This document shows positions 1-7,382 of a DNA stretch of 17,962 bases, in pieces. The notes under the pieces were generated by a model that saw nothing but the letters and a program-made list of their open reading frames with translations, had not been told where the DNA came from and did no database searches. Origin of the DNA: Pseudomonadota bacterium (GTDB lineage Bacteria; Pseudomonadota; Alphaproteobacteria; Sphingomonadales; Sphingomonadaceae); contig JAEXLC010000178.1 in the NCBI GenBank assembly GCA_023445495.1, positions 1 through 17,962 on the forward strand, in the 5' to 3' direction. How positions within the stretch are numbered: the stretch's first letter is position 1; each line of letters starts with the position of its first letter. The translations under genes and the position numbers were made by a program.

Positions 1-42
1 TCGGCGGCGGTCCCCCTCTCCCTCCGGGAGAGGATTTGAAGG
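1..42. repeat. Truncated copy of the nested-palindrome extragenic repeat
   Basis: The first 18 bases are identical to 1327-1344, and the 13 bases at 30-42 (GAGGATTTGAAGG) are identical to 1361-1373. Between them lies a short hairpin, CTCTCC-CTCC-GGGAGAG in outline, that differs in sequence from its counterpart at 1341-1364. This is the right-hand end of the repeat seen whole at 1213-1370. The left part lies beyond the window edge, so the contig probably ends here because the repeat could not be assembled through. Confidence 0.8.
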
Positions 43-68
43 GCGATAAAAACACAAGGGAGAGGAAT

Positions 69-1211
69 GTGCTGAACACCAACGGGCGCACCGCCTATGA
101 CGAGGAACAGGCGCTGTTCCGCGACCAGGTGCGCAGGTTCTTCGATGCGAAGCTGGTGCCGAACCTGGAGCGCTGGGAGGAAGAGGGCATCGTCGACAAG
201 CAGTTCTGGCGCGATTGCGGCGAGGCCGGACTGCTCTGCCCGACCATGCCCGTCGAATATGGCGGGCTGGGGCTCGACTTCGGCTATAACGCCGTGATCG
301 GCGAGGAGCTGGCCTGGTCGGGCTCGTCGGCGGGCATCACGCTGCAATCGGACATCGTTGCCGATTACATCCTCCATTACGGTTCGGAGGAGCAGAAGCG
401 GCAATGGCTGCCGGGGATGATCTCGGGCGAAGTCGTCACGGCGATCGCGATGACCGAGCCGGGCGCGGGATCGGACCTGCAGGGAGTGAAGACCACCGCG
501 CGCAAGGACGGCAATCATTATGTCGTCAACGGCTCCAAGACCTATATCACCAATGGCCAGAACGCCGACCTGATCATCGTCGTCGCCAAGACCGACCCAG
601 AGGCGGGCGCGAAGGGCACGTCGCTGATCCTGGTCGAAGCGAACCGCGAGGGCTTTGCGCGCGGGCGCAACCTCGACAAGATCGGGCAGCATTCGGCGGA
701 CACGTCCGAGCTGTTCTTCAACGATGTCCGCGTGCCGATCACCAATTGCCTGGGCGAGGAAGGGCGCGGCTTCGCGTACCTGATGAACCAGTTGCCGCAG
801 GAAAGGCTGTCGATCGCGGTGGGCGCGCAGGCGGCGGCGCAGCGCGCGTTCGACGAGGCGCTGGCCTTCGTCAAGGAGCGCAAGGCGTTCGGCAAGACGG
901 TGTTCGACTTCCAGAACACCCGCTTCGTGCTGGCCGACCTGGCGAGCAAGCTGCAGGTCGGCTGGGCGCATCTCGACTGGGCGATCAAGCGGCATGTCGC
1001 GGGCGAGCTGACCGCGGTGGAGGCTTCGGCGGCGAAGCTCTGGCACACCGACCTGCAGGGCGAAGTGTGCGACGCGGCGCTGCAGCTGCATGGCGGGGCG
1101 GGATATATGAACGAATATCCGATCGCCCGGCTGTGGCGCGATGCGCGGGTGTCGCGGATCTATGGCGGGACCAACGAGATCATGAAGGAAGTGATCGGGC
1201 GGTCTTTGTAA
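69..1211 (+). CDS. Acyl-CoA dehydrogenase, long-chain-like
   Basis: FAD-dependent oxidation of an acyl-CoA to the trans-2-enoyl-CoA, passing electrons to electron-transfer flavoprotein; a cytoplasmic step of fatty-acid or branched-chain degradation. I chose the GTG at 69 because a GGGAGAGG ribosome site precedes it closely and it gives 380 residues, the usual family length; an in-frame TTG at 36 lies in the repeat edge. The first family signature (MTEPGAGSD, residues 128-136) and the second (QLHGGAGYMNEYP, 339-351) are both present. The usual medium-chain catalytic glutamate position reads YGGTNEI (Gly) instead, while Glu245 sits in LPQERL. This is the arrangement of long-chain and isovaleryl-type enzymes, where the base lies in that helix. 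The ending YGGTNEIMKE is also very like mammalian long-chain acyl-CoA dehydrogenase. Exact substrate is not determinable. The gene stands alone with repeats on both sides. Confidence 0.93.
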   Translation: MLNTNGRTAYDEEQALFRDQVRRFFDAKLVPNLERWEEEGIVDKQFWRDCGEAGLLCPTMPVEYGGLGLDFGYNAVIGEELAWSGSSAGITLQSDIVADYILHYGSEEQKRQWLPGMISGEVVTAIAMTEPGAGSDLQGVKTTARKDGNHYVVNGSKTYITNGQNADLIIVVAKTDPEAGAKGTSLILVEANREGFARGRNLDKIGQHSADTSELFFNDVRVPITNCLGEEGRGFAYLMNQLPQERLSIAVGAQAAAQRAFDEALAFVKERKAFGKTVFDFQNTRFVLADLASKLQVGWAHLDWAIKRHVAGELTAVEASAAKLWHTDLQGEVCDAALQLHGGAGYMNEYPIARLWRDARVSRIYGGTNEIMKEVIGRSL

Positions 1212-1212
1212 C

Positions 1213-1370
1213 TCAAAATCCTCCCCGAGCTTGTCTCGGGGAGGGGGACCGCGACGCGCAGCGTCGTGGTGGAGGGGCCGCCGTCGCAGACGGCGGTGTT
1301 CCACCGCCGCCCCTCCACCACCGCCTTCGGCGGCGGTCCCCCTCCCCCAGCAAGCTGGGGGAGGATTTGA
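1213..1370. repeat. Nested-palindrome extragenic repeat, complete copy
   Basis: A 158-base element fills nearly the whole gap between two genes. Its ends are inverted: TCAAAATCCTCCCC (1213-1226) against GGGGAGGATTTGA (1358-1370). Inside are a 10-base-pair hairpin at 1220-1244, the inverted pair GAGGGGGACCGC (1241-1252) / GCGGTCCCCCTC (1333-1344), the inverted pair 1266-1277 / 1310-1321 (GTGGTGGAGGGG), a central hairpin 1278-1296 (CCGCCGTC-GCA-GACGGCGG), and another hairpin 1341-1364. The whole can fold as one long branched cruciform. The left hairpin directly follows the dehydrogenase stop codon and could help end transcription, but no T-run follows it. I see no coding sequence in it. The partial copy at 1-42 shows that it is a repeated element. 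Confidence 0.85.
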
Positions 1371-1380
1371 AGGAGGATAT

Positions 1381-2049
1381 ATGAACGTCAGCGAAGCCGT
1401 TGCCAGTCGCCGCTCGGTGCGAGCGTTTCTCGACAAGCCGGTCGACATGGAGCTGCTGCGCGACCTCATCGAAGGCGCAGGGCGAGCGCCTTCGGGCGGC
1501 AACCTCCAACCCTGGCATATCCATGTCGTGTCGGGCGATGCGATGGATCGGCTCAAGGCGATCATGCGCGCGCGGCTGGCCGAGGCGCCGTTCGGCGATC
1601 CGCCCGAATATGCGGTCTACCCCGCCCCGCTCGGCGAACCCTATCGCAGCCGCCGCTTCCAGGTGGGCGAGGCGATGTACGCCGGGCTCAGCATACCGCG
1701 CGAGGACAAGGCGGCGCGGCTGCGCTGGTTCGCGGGCAACTGGCAGTTCTTCGGCGCGCCGGTCGGGCTCTTCTGCACTCTCCCCCGCGATCACGGGCCG
1801 CCGCAATGGTCCGATTGCGGGATGTTCCTGCAGACGCTGATGCTGCTGCTCCGCGAGGCCGGGCTCGACAGCTGCGCACAGGAATCCTGGTCGGCGCATC
1901 ATGCCACGGTGCGCGATTTCCTGGGTGTGCCCGAGGCACAGATGCTGTTCACCGGCATGGCGATCGGCTTCCGCGATCCGGACTCGCCGCTCAACCAGTT
2001 CCCGGTCGAACGCGCACCGATCGGGGAATGGGCCAGCTTCCACGGCTGA
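1381..2049 (+). CDS. Nitroreductase-family FMN oxidoreductase
   Basis: A 222-residue flavoprotein of the nitroreductase fold (PF00881 type), probably an FMN-containing, NAD(P)H-dependent homodimer in the cytoplasm; members reduce nitroaromatics, quinones or enones, and the native substrate here is unknown. The N-terminal ASRRSVRAF (residues 8-16) and APSGGNLQPW (36-45) are the FMN phosphate and ring contacts typical of the family. The C-terminal GMAIGFRDP (192-200) is the usual late family motif. The ATG at 1381 has a perfect AAGGAGG site at 1370-1376, which starts exactly where the upstream repeat ends. In-frame starts farther upstream would translate the repeat and were rejected. The gene ends 267 bases before the next receptor and does not look like part of that module. 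Confidence 0.92.
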   Translation: MNVSEAVASRRSVRAFLDKPVDMELLRDLIEGAGRAPSGGNLQPWHIHVVSGDAMDRLKAIMRARLAEAPFGDPPEYAVYPAPLGEPYRSRRFQVGEAMYAGLSIPREDKAARLRWFAGNWQFFGAPVGLFCTLPRDHGPPQWSDCGMFLQTLMLLLREAGLDSCAQESWSAHHATVRDFLGVPEAQMLFTGMAIGFRDPDSPLNQFPVERAPIGEWASFHG

Positions 2050-2154
2050 CCGACTCGGGCCCCGCCGACAGCACCGAACCGGACCGAAAAGCACCTCGCT
2101 TCCAGCGACCTGGCGCCTGTTTTCGGGCCGACTTGGGCCACGTCCTGTCGCAGC

Positions 2155-2172
2155 GATGCAACAGTTTGCATC
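2155..2172. promoter_or_regulatory. Inverted repeat upstream of the first TonB-dependent receptor
   Basis: GATGCAA and TTGCATC form perfect 7-base arms around a 4-base centre (CAGT). It lies 8 bases to the left of the LacI-type operator, and the two centres are 26 bases apart. It lacks the central CG of LacI-family sites, so it may bind a second regulator or be a degenerate half of a looped operator pair. No binding protein is encoded in the window. Confidence 0.45.
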
Positions 2173-2180
2173 AATCCGAA

Positions 2181-2198
2181 ATTGGAACCGCTTCCAAT
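2181..2198. promoter_or_regulatory. LacI-family-type operator
   Basis: An 18-base palindrome centred on CG, with arms ATTGGAA and TTCCAAT and a single mismatch next to the centre. The form TGGAAnCGnTTCCA is characteristic of LacI-family repressor sites, which usually respond to sugars or sugar derivatives. It sits 13 bases upstream of a perfect TTGACA at 2212-2217, so a bound repressor would overlap or adjoin polymerase. The regulator gene is not in the window. Assignment is by pattern only. Confidence 0.6.
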
Positions 2199-2211
2199 CG
2201 ACATGGTCCAA

Positions 2212-2241
2212 TTGACAGACGGCAAACCGATGATAGCGATA
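2212..2241 (+). promoter_or_regulatory. Candidate promoter of the receptor gene
   Basis: TTGACA at 2212-2217 matches the -35 consensus exactly. An 18-base spacer leads to GCGATA at 2236-2241, a weak -10; the overlapping CGATAA one base to the right is an alternative. The predicted start would give a leader of about 70 bases before the ATG at 2317. That leader contains a small GCGCCC/GGGCGC hairpin (2285-2290 with 2297-2302) just before the AGAGGAGGG ribosome site. Confidence 0.4.
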
Positions 2242-2316
2242 ACATCAGGGAGGCATTTCGCTCGCCCGCAATAAATAAAAAGTCGCGCCCGGAAAGGGGC
2301 GCCAAGAGGAGGGGTT

Positions 2317-5300
2317 ATGACTAGCTTCAAGCGCACACCTATACTTGCGCGTTCCGCATCCATCTTCGCCATGGCCGCTGGCCTTGCCATGCCGAGCTTC
2401 GCCCATGCGCAGGCCGACAACGCTGTCAGCACGGCCCAGACCGCGGACAGCGGCGGCCAGGACGCGCAGGACGACGGCGCGATCGTCGTCACCGGCATCC
2501 GCGCCAGCCTCGAGCGCTCGATCCAGATCAAGCGCGAGGCGCCAGGCATCGTCGACGCGATCTCGGCTGAGGACATCGGCAAGTTCCCCGACACCAACCT
2601 GGCGGAATCGCTGCAGCGCATCCCGGGCGTGTCGATCAACCGCACCAACGGCGAAGGCTCGCAGGTCACCGTCCGCGGCTTCGGCCCGACCTACAACATG
2701 GTGACGCTGAACGGCCGCCAGCTCGCGACCGCAGCCGTGTCCGTGGTCGGCGGCGACCAGAATGCCGACGGCGCGCAGGGCACCAGCCGCTCGTTCGACT
2801 TCTCGAACTTGGCGACCGAAGGCGTGCGCACGCTGGAGGTCTACAAGACCGGCCGCGCGGCCGTGCCCTCGGGCGGCATCGGCGCGACGATCAACGTCGT
2901 CTCGCGCAAGCCGCTCGACGACAACAAGAGCGGCTTCAACGGCAGCATCGGCGCCAAGGCGGTCTATGACACCAGCGTCAACGACTGCATCGATTGCGGC
3001 TCGAAGGTCACGCCGGAATTCTCGGGCGTGGTCAGCTGGAGCGATCCGGAGCAGCGCTTCGGCGTGATGCTGTTCGGCAGCTACCAGAAGCGCAACTACA
3101 CCTCGATCGCGGCGACGTCGAACGACTGGAACATCATCCCCTACAGCACCTTCCTGACCGGCGGCTTCGTCCGGAACACGCCGGCGGTCATCGTGGGCAA
3201 TGCGCCTACGCCGCAGATCTGCGCCGGCACCACGCCGTCGCCGACCTGCACCGTGGTCAACAATGCGCCGTCGAACCCCAACCAGCTGGTCGCGATCCCG
3301 AACGACAGCCGCTATCACTATGCCGAGGGTTCGCGCGAGCGCATCAACGGCCAGGCTGTGGTCCAGTTCAGGCCCACCGACGCGCTGACCATCACCGCCG
3401 ACGCCCTGTTCGCGCAGAACAAGCAGCGCGAGACGCGCTCGGATCTGTCCAACTGGTTCAGCCGGCCGTTCGACGTGGTGACCTTCGACGGCAACCCGAC
3501 CGTCGCCACCGCGACCTATCTGCACGAGACGATCAACGGCCAGAAGGACGAGGGCTTCGAGGCCCAGTCGCGCGCGCAGAAGGGCAAGCTCGAGGATTAC
3601 GGCCTCAACCTGGAATGGCAGTTCGCCACCAACTTCTCGCTGAAGCTCGACGGCCATATCTCGACCTCGTCGAGCACGCCGGACAATCCCAATGGCGTCA
3701 GCTCGACGCTGGTGGGCATGGGCGCCAACGTCGTCGCCGCACACTCGGTCGACTATTCGAACGGCATCCCGCAGCAGGATATCACCTTCGGTGCGTCGGG
3801 GCCACTCGACGTGAACGATGTCGGGTCGCAGGTCGGCCGTACCAATCGCTCGACGCAGCGCCAGAAGGTGAAGGAGCTGCGCGCGGACTTCGGCTGGGAT
3901 CTGGGCGGTGACAGCCGCTTCGACTTCGGCGGCAATTATCGCAACACCGACATGCGCCAGACCTTCCAGGCCACCCAGCAGACGCTGGGCGACTGGGGCA
4001 TCAACAATCCGGGCGACGTGCAGGCACGCGCGCCGGGCGCGCTCCAGGCCTTCTGCCTCGAGTGCAAGTTCCACAAGTTCAACCCCGGCGGCGATCCGGA
4101 ATCGCAGGTCGCCTTCCGCGGCGTGGCGTCGGACCTCTATTCGATCCTCTCGCCCTATTATGTCAGCCAGGGCAAGGCCGTCGGCATCACCAGCAGCCAG
4201 GACAACCGGGTCAAGGAAGAGATCTGGGCGGCCTATGGCCAGCTGACCTGGAAGGGTGAACTGGGCGGCGCGCCGGCACGGCTGGTCGCGGGCATCCGCT
4301 ACGAGCACACCAAGTCGTCGACCAGCTCGCTCGAAGCGATCCCGGCCGGCATCGCCTGGGTGTCGGACAACGACTTCACCGTGTCGATCTCGAACCAGAC
4401 GCAGTTCGTCAACGATGGCACCAGCTACAGCAACCTGCTGCCGCAGGTCGACTTCCAGGTGGAGTTCGCCCCGAACCTGATCGGTCGCCTGTCGTACAGC
4501 AAGACGATCGCACGCGCGAATTATGGCAACCTGTTCACCGCTACCACGGTGGGCGGCCCGCCGCGCCCGACCAACAATGGCGGCATCCCCAGCGCGTCGG
4601 TCGGCAACGCGCGACTGAAGCCGCTTGAATCGGACAATTTCGACGCATCGCTCGAATGGTATTTCAAGCCGGACAGCTATGTGTCGGTTGCGTTCTTCGA
4701 CAAGCGCGTGCGCAATTTCATCGGCACCGGCCAGACCACTTCGTCGCTGTTCGGATTGCGCGACCCGAGCTCGGGCGCGGCGGGCAGCCGCTCCGGCAAT
4801 GCCAAGGCCGCATTGTCGGGCCTCGGTGCCGACAGCAGCGACGTGAACCTGTTCGTCATGTCGGCGCTGATCCAGGCGACCGGATCGGTGGCAGCGGCAA
4901 CGGCGCAGTTCGCTGCCAACTACAATCCGGTTACGCACTCGCTCAGCGATGCCTATGTCCAGTCGATCAACAACACCTATGACCTGAACGGCCTCGCCAG
5001 CGATCCGCTCTACCAGTTCCAGGTGTCGCAGCCGATCAACAACAAGGACGCCGAGATCTACGGCGTCGAGCTCGCCGGCCAGTATTTCCTCGGCTCGACG
5101 GGCTTCGGCATCGCGGCGGCCTATACGCTGGTGCGCGGCGACGTGGGCTTCAACATCGGGGCCGATCCCTCGCAGGATCAGTTCGCGCTGCTTGGCCTGT
5201 CGGACACGTTCAGCGGCACGCTGATCTACGAGAAGCACGGCCTCTCGGCCCGCGTGGCCTATAACTGGCGCGACAAGTTCCTCTCGGGGATCAACCGCCA

Positions 5301-5508
5301 GGGCTCGCGCAACCCCGAGTTCACCGCGCCGTTCGGCCAGCTCGATGCCACGATCAGCTACGAGTTCACGCCGAACATCGCGCTGACGCTCGAGGGCATC
5401 AACCTGACCGAGACTTCGGTGCGGACCTATGCCCGCAACGAGAAGCAGCTCTGGTTCGCGCAGGAACTCGACCGGCGCTTCCTGCTCGGCGCCCGCTTCA
5501 AGTTCTGA
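2317..5508 (+). CDS. TonB-dependent outer-membrane receptor, Caulobacter/Xanthomonas type
   Basis: A 1063-residue outer-membrane transporter that would import a substrate too large or too scarce for porins, powered by TonB-ExbBD. A signal peptide ends near AHA-QAD (31/32). The TonB box is GAIVVTG at 54-60. The plug follows at about 68-190, with GIRASLERSIQIKRE, FPDTNLAESLQRIPGVSI and TVRGFGPTYNMVTLNGRQ, the hallmark of the TIGR01782-type family often tied to carbohydrate uptake. The barrel ends in the aromatic GARFKF needed for outer-membrane assembly. Cysteine pairs occur at NDCIDCG, ICAGTTPSPTC and FCLEC and may form loop disulfides. The ATG at 2317 follows a strong AGAGGAGGG. A LacI-type operator precedes the gene and a hairpin terminator follows it. 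The downstream SapC, cupin and halogenase genes are its usual companions in related bacteria. Substrate is unknown; a sugar or glycan is an inference. Confidence 0.93.
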   Translation: MTSFKRTPILARSASIFAMAAGLAMPSFAHAQADNAVSTAQTADSGGQDAQDDGAIVVTGIRASLERSIQIKREAPGIVDAISAEDIGKFPDTNLAESLQRIPGVSINRTNGEGSQVTVRGFGPTYNMVTLNGRQLATAAVSVVGGDQNADGAQGTSRSFDFSNLATEGVRTLEVYKTGRAAVPSGGIGATINVVSRKPLDDNKSGFNGSIGAKAVYDTSVNDCIDCGSKVTPEFSGVVSWSDPEQRFGVMLFGSYQKRNYTSIAATSNDWNIIPYSTFLTGGFVRNTPAVIVGNAPTPQICAGTTPSPTCTVVNNAPSNPNQLVAIPNDSRYHYAEGSRERINGQAVVQFRPTDALTITADALFAQNKQRETRSDLSNWFSRPFDVVTFDGNPTVATATYLHETINGQKDEGFEAQSRAQKGKLEDYGLNLEWQFATNFSLKLDGHISTSSSTPDNPNGVSSTLVGMGANVVAAHSVDYSNGIPQQDITFGASGPLDVNDVGSQVGRTNRSTQRQKVKELRADFGWDLGGDSRFDFGGNYRNTDMRQTFQATQQTLGDWGINNPGDVQARAPGALQAFCLECKFHKFNPGGDPESQVAFRGVASDLYSILSPYYVSQGKAVGITSSQDNRVKEEIWAAYGQLTWKGELGGAPARLVAGIRYEHTKSSTSSLEAIPAGIAWVSDNDFTVSISNQTQFVNDGTSYSNLLPQVDFQVEFAPNLIGRLSYSKTIARANYGNLFTATTVGGPPRPTNNGGIPSASVGNARLKPLESDNFDASLEWYFKPDSYVSVAFFDKRVRNFIGTGQTTSSLFGLRDPSSGAAGSRSGNAKAALSGLGADSSDVNLFVMSALIQATGSVAAATAQFAANYNPVTHSLSDAYVQSINNTYDLNGLASDPLYQFQVSQPINNKDAEIYGVELAGQYFLGSTGFGIAAAYTLVRGDVGFNIGADPSQDQFALLGLSDTFSGTLIYEKHGLSARVAYNWRDKFLSGINRQGSRNPEFTAPFGQLDATISYEFTPNIALTLEGINLTETSVRTYARNEKQLWFAQELDRRFLLGARFKF

Positions 5509-5538
5509 TCGGACGCAACGTCAAAAAAAGGGGGAACT

Positions 5539-5573
5539 GGGGCTGCCGCCATGCGCGGCGGCCCCTTTCTCTC
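5539..5573 (+). terminator. Rho-independent terminator after the receptor gene
   Basis: GGGGCTGCCGC (5539-5549) pairs with GCGGCGGCCCC (5555-5565) across a 5-base loop, with one G·T pair, and is followed by TTTCTCTCT. It lies 30 bases after the receptor stop and 60 bases before the SapC start. It would separate the receptor from the three enzyme genes or lower their read-through. The T-run is interrupted, so termination may be partial. Confidence 0.7.
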
Positions 5574-5631
5574 TGATTGAGGCCGGCTGCGCTTTGCGCC
5601 ATGCTGGCCGCCAACAAGCTGGATTTCCCCG

Positions 5632-6339
5632 ATGTCCCGACCGGTCGCGCTCGACAATGTCGCCCATGCCGATCTCCGCGTCGCGCTCCGCCACGGCGCC
5701 GCGCACGGCGAGGCAGTCAACCGCGCGCTCGTCTTCCCCACCGAATTCGGCGAAGCGCAGCGCGACTTCCCGATCCTGTTCCAGCGCGATCCCGCCGAAG
5801 GGCTGCAGGCCGTCGCCCTGCTCGGGCTCGACCGCGACGAGAATCTGTTCCTCGATGGCGAGCGCTGGACCAGCCGCCATATCCCGCTGATCCTGCAGCG
5901 CGGCCCGTTCCTGATCGGACTCAACGCCGATGGCGGCGCGCCGGTGATCCAGATCGACCTGGACGACCCGCGCGTCGATGCCGCGGACGGCGAGCCGCTG
6001 TTCCTGCCCCAGGGCGGGCAGAGCCGGATGCTCGATCATCTCGGCCGGGTGCTCGGCGCGATCCATGTCGGTATGGCCGATGCCGCGCCGATGTACGCCG
6101 CTTTCGACGCGCTGGGGCTGATCCAGCCGGTCGCGCTCGAGCTGATGCTCGACGAGGAACGGCGCTATGTGATCTCGGACCATGAAGTGCTCTCCGCCGA
6201 GAAGCTGGCGGAGCTGGGCCCGGATGCGCTCGACCAGCTCAACCGTGCCGGGCATCTCGGCGCGGCTTTCCTGCTCGCCGCCTCGATCGGCAATATATCG
6301 GCCCTGATCGAGCGCAAGAACGCCCGGGCGACGGCGTGA
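5632..6339 (+). CDS. SapC-family protein
   Basis: A 235-residue protein matching the SapC family (PF07277), whose name comes from a Campylobacter surface-layer locus; no biochemical role is established for the alphaproteobacterial members. Recognisable stretches are FPTEFGEAQRDFPILFQRD (about 35-53), the FLIGLN and DLDDPRV segments in the middle, and a C-terminal half with LMLDEERRY and the LSAEKLAEL helix. There is no signal peptide and no membrane segment, so it is probably cytoplasmic. The ATG at 5632 has only a weak GGA upstream. The gene overlaps the next by four bases (GTGA at 6336-6339), so the two are translationally coupled. It regularly neighbours TonB-dependent receptors and halogenase-like genes, which supports a function within this module. 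Family call is firm; function is open. Confidence 0.88.
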   Translation: MSRPVALDNVAHADLRVALRHGAAHGEAVNRALVFPTEFGEAQRDFPILFQRDPAEGLQAVALLGLDRDENLFLDGERWTSRHIPLILQRGPFLIGLNADGGAPVIQIDLDDPRVDAADGEPLFLPQGGQSRMLDHLGRVLGAIHVGMADAAPMYAAFDALGLIQPVALELMLDEERRYVISDHEVLSAEKLAELGPDALDQLNRAGHLGAAFLLAASIGNISALIERKNARATA

Positions 6340-7373
6340 ACATCCTCGCCGCCAGCGCGCCCAGGGTCCGCGAGCGGACCGGCGTCGCGCTGGATGCCAT
6401 TCCCTATGCCGAGCTGCTGGAAGCGCAGGCGCCGGTGATCCTGCGCGGCGTGGCGCAGGACTGGCCGCTGGTCGCCGCCGCGCGCGGGTCCGACGAGGCG
6501 GCGATCGCCTATGTCGAACGCTTCGATTCGGGCCAGCCGGTGGTGGGCTTCACCGGGGCACCCGAGATCGACGGGCGCTTCCACTACAATGCCGGGCTGA
6601 CCGGCTTCAATTTCGAAGGCGCCCGGGTCGGCATGGCCGCTTTCCTGGAGCGGATCCGCGCCAGCCTGGACGCCCCCTCTCCCGCCGGCTTCTATATTGG
6701 CTCGACCGATCTCGACCGCTACCTGCCCGGCTTCCGCGCCGAGAACGACCTGCCGCTTATCGACCCGATGTTCGCGCACGGCGTGCTGGCGAGCATCTGG
6801 ATCGGCACGCGCACCACCGCGCACGCGCATCACGACATGTCGCACAACCTGGCGATCTGCGCCGCGGGCAGGCGCCGCTTCACCCTGTTCCCGCCCGATC
6901 AGATCGCCAATCTCTATCCCGGCCCGCTCGAGCCGACGCCCGGCGGCCAAGTGATCTCGATGGTCGACTTCACCGATCCCGATTTCGCCGCGCATCCGCG
7001 CTTCCGCGAAGCGATGTCGAGCGCGCAGGTCGCCGAGCTCGAACCGGGCGACCTGCTCTTCTACCCGGCCTTGTGGTGGCATCATGTCGAGGCGCTGGAG
7101 CGCTTCAACATCCTGGTCAATTACTGGTGGAACGAGGCACCCGCGTTCCTCGACACGCCGCAGACCAGCTTGCTCCACGCAATGCTGAGCCTGCGCGACC
7201 GGCCGGACGCCGAGAAGGCGGCGTGGAAGGCAATGTTCGACTATTATGTGTTCGGCCCCGCCGGCCAGGCCGCGGCGCATCTGCCGCCGCATGCCCAGGG
7301 CCCGCTTGCGCCGATCGACGTGACTTCGGCGCGGCGGCTGCGCGCGCAGATCATCAACAAGCTCAATCGCTAG
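6336..7373 (+). CDS. FIH-like cupin (JmjC-type) 2-oxoglutarate/Fe(II) hydroxylase
   Basis: A 345-residue member of the Cupin_8/JmjC group (PF13621 type), expected to use Fe(II), oxygen and 2-oxoglutarate to hydroxylate a protein side chain or small molecule. The iron triad is visible: His165-x-Asp167 (in HAHHDMSHN) and a distal histidine in WWHHVEAL (247-254). The stretch between them, with RFTLFPPDQ (181-189), LYPGP (193-197), VDFTDPDF (210-217) and PGDLLFYP (237-244), follows human factor-inhibiting HIF closely, so asparaginyl or histidinyl hydroxylation is the best guess. No signal peptide is seen, so it is cytoplasmic. The GTG start at 6336 overlaps the SapC stop by four bases, and the halogenase start lies 9 bases beyond its stop. 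All metal ligands are intact, so it is probably active. Its substrate is unknown. Confidence 0.87.
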   Translation: MNILAASAPRVRERTGVALDAIPYAELLEAQAPVILRGVAQDWPLVAAARGSDEAAIAYVERFDSGQPVVGFTGAPEIDGRFHYNAGLTGFNFEGARVGMAAFLERIRASLDAPSPAGFYIGSTDLDRYLPGFRAENDLPLIDPMFAHGVLASIWIGTRTTAHAHHDMSHNLAICAAGRRRFTLFPPDQIANLYPGPLEPTPGGQVISMVDFTDPDFAAHPRFREAMSSAQVAELEPGDLLFYPALWWHHVEALERFNILVNYWWNEAPAFLDTPQTSLLHAMLSLRDRPDAEKAAWKAMFDYYVFGPAGQAAAHLPPHAQGPLAPIDVTSARRLRAQIINKLNR

Positions 7374-7382
7374 GGGGACGAG

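Noticed and set aside
36..68. TTG start giving an acyl-CoA dehydrogenase with 11 extra residues
   Set aside because: It begins in the repeat edge and lacks a ribosome site; the GTG at 69 has GGGAGAGG upstream and gives normal family length.
1220..1244. A classical terminator after the acyl-CoA dehydrogenase
   Set aside because: The hairpin is perfect but has no T-run and is an integral part of the repeat; any terminating effect would be incidental.
1231..1380. N-terminal extension of the nitroreductase through the repeat
   Set aside because: It would translate the palindromic repeat into Arg/Pro/Gly-rich sequence; the ATG at 1381 has a perfect AAGGAGG.
2245..5238. A very long open frame on the minus strand opposite the first receptor (also 6165-8906 and 8945-11278)
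   Set aside because: Each lies fully antisense to a gene with clear family motifs. The translations are low-complexity, rich in Arg, Ala and Val, without any recognisable domain, as expected from stop-poor GC-rich DNA.
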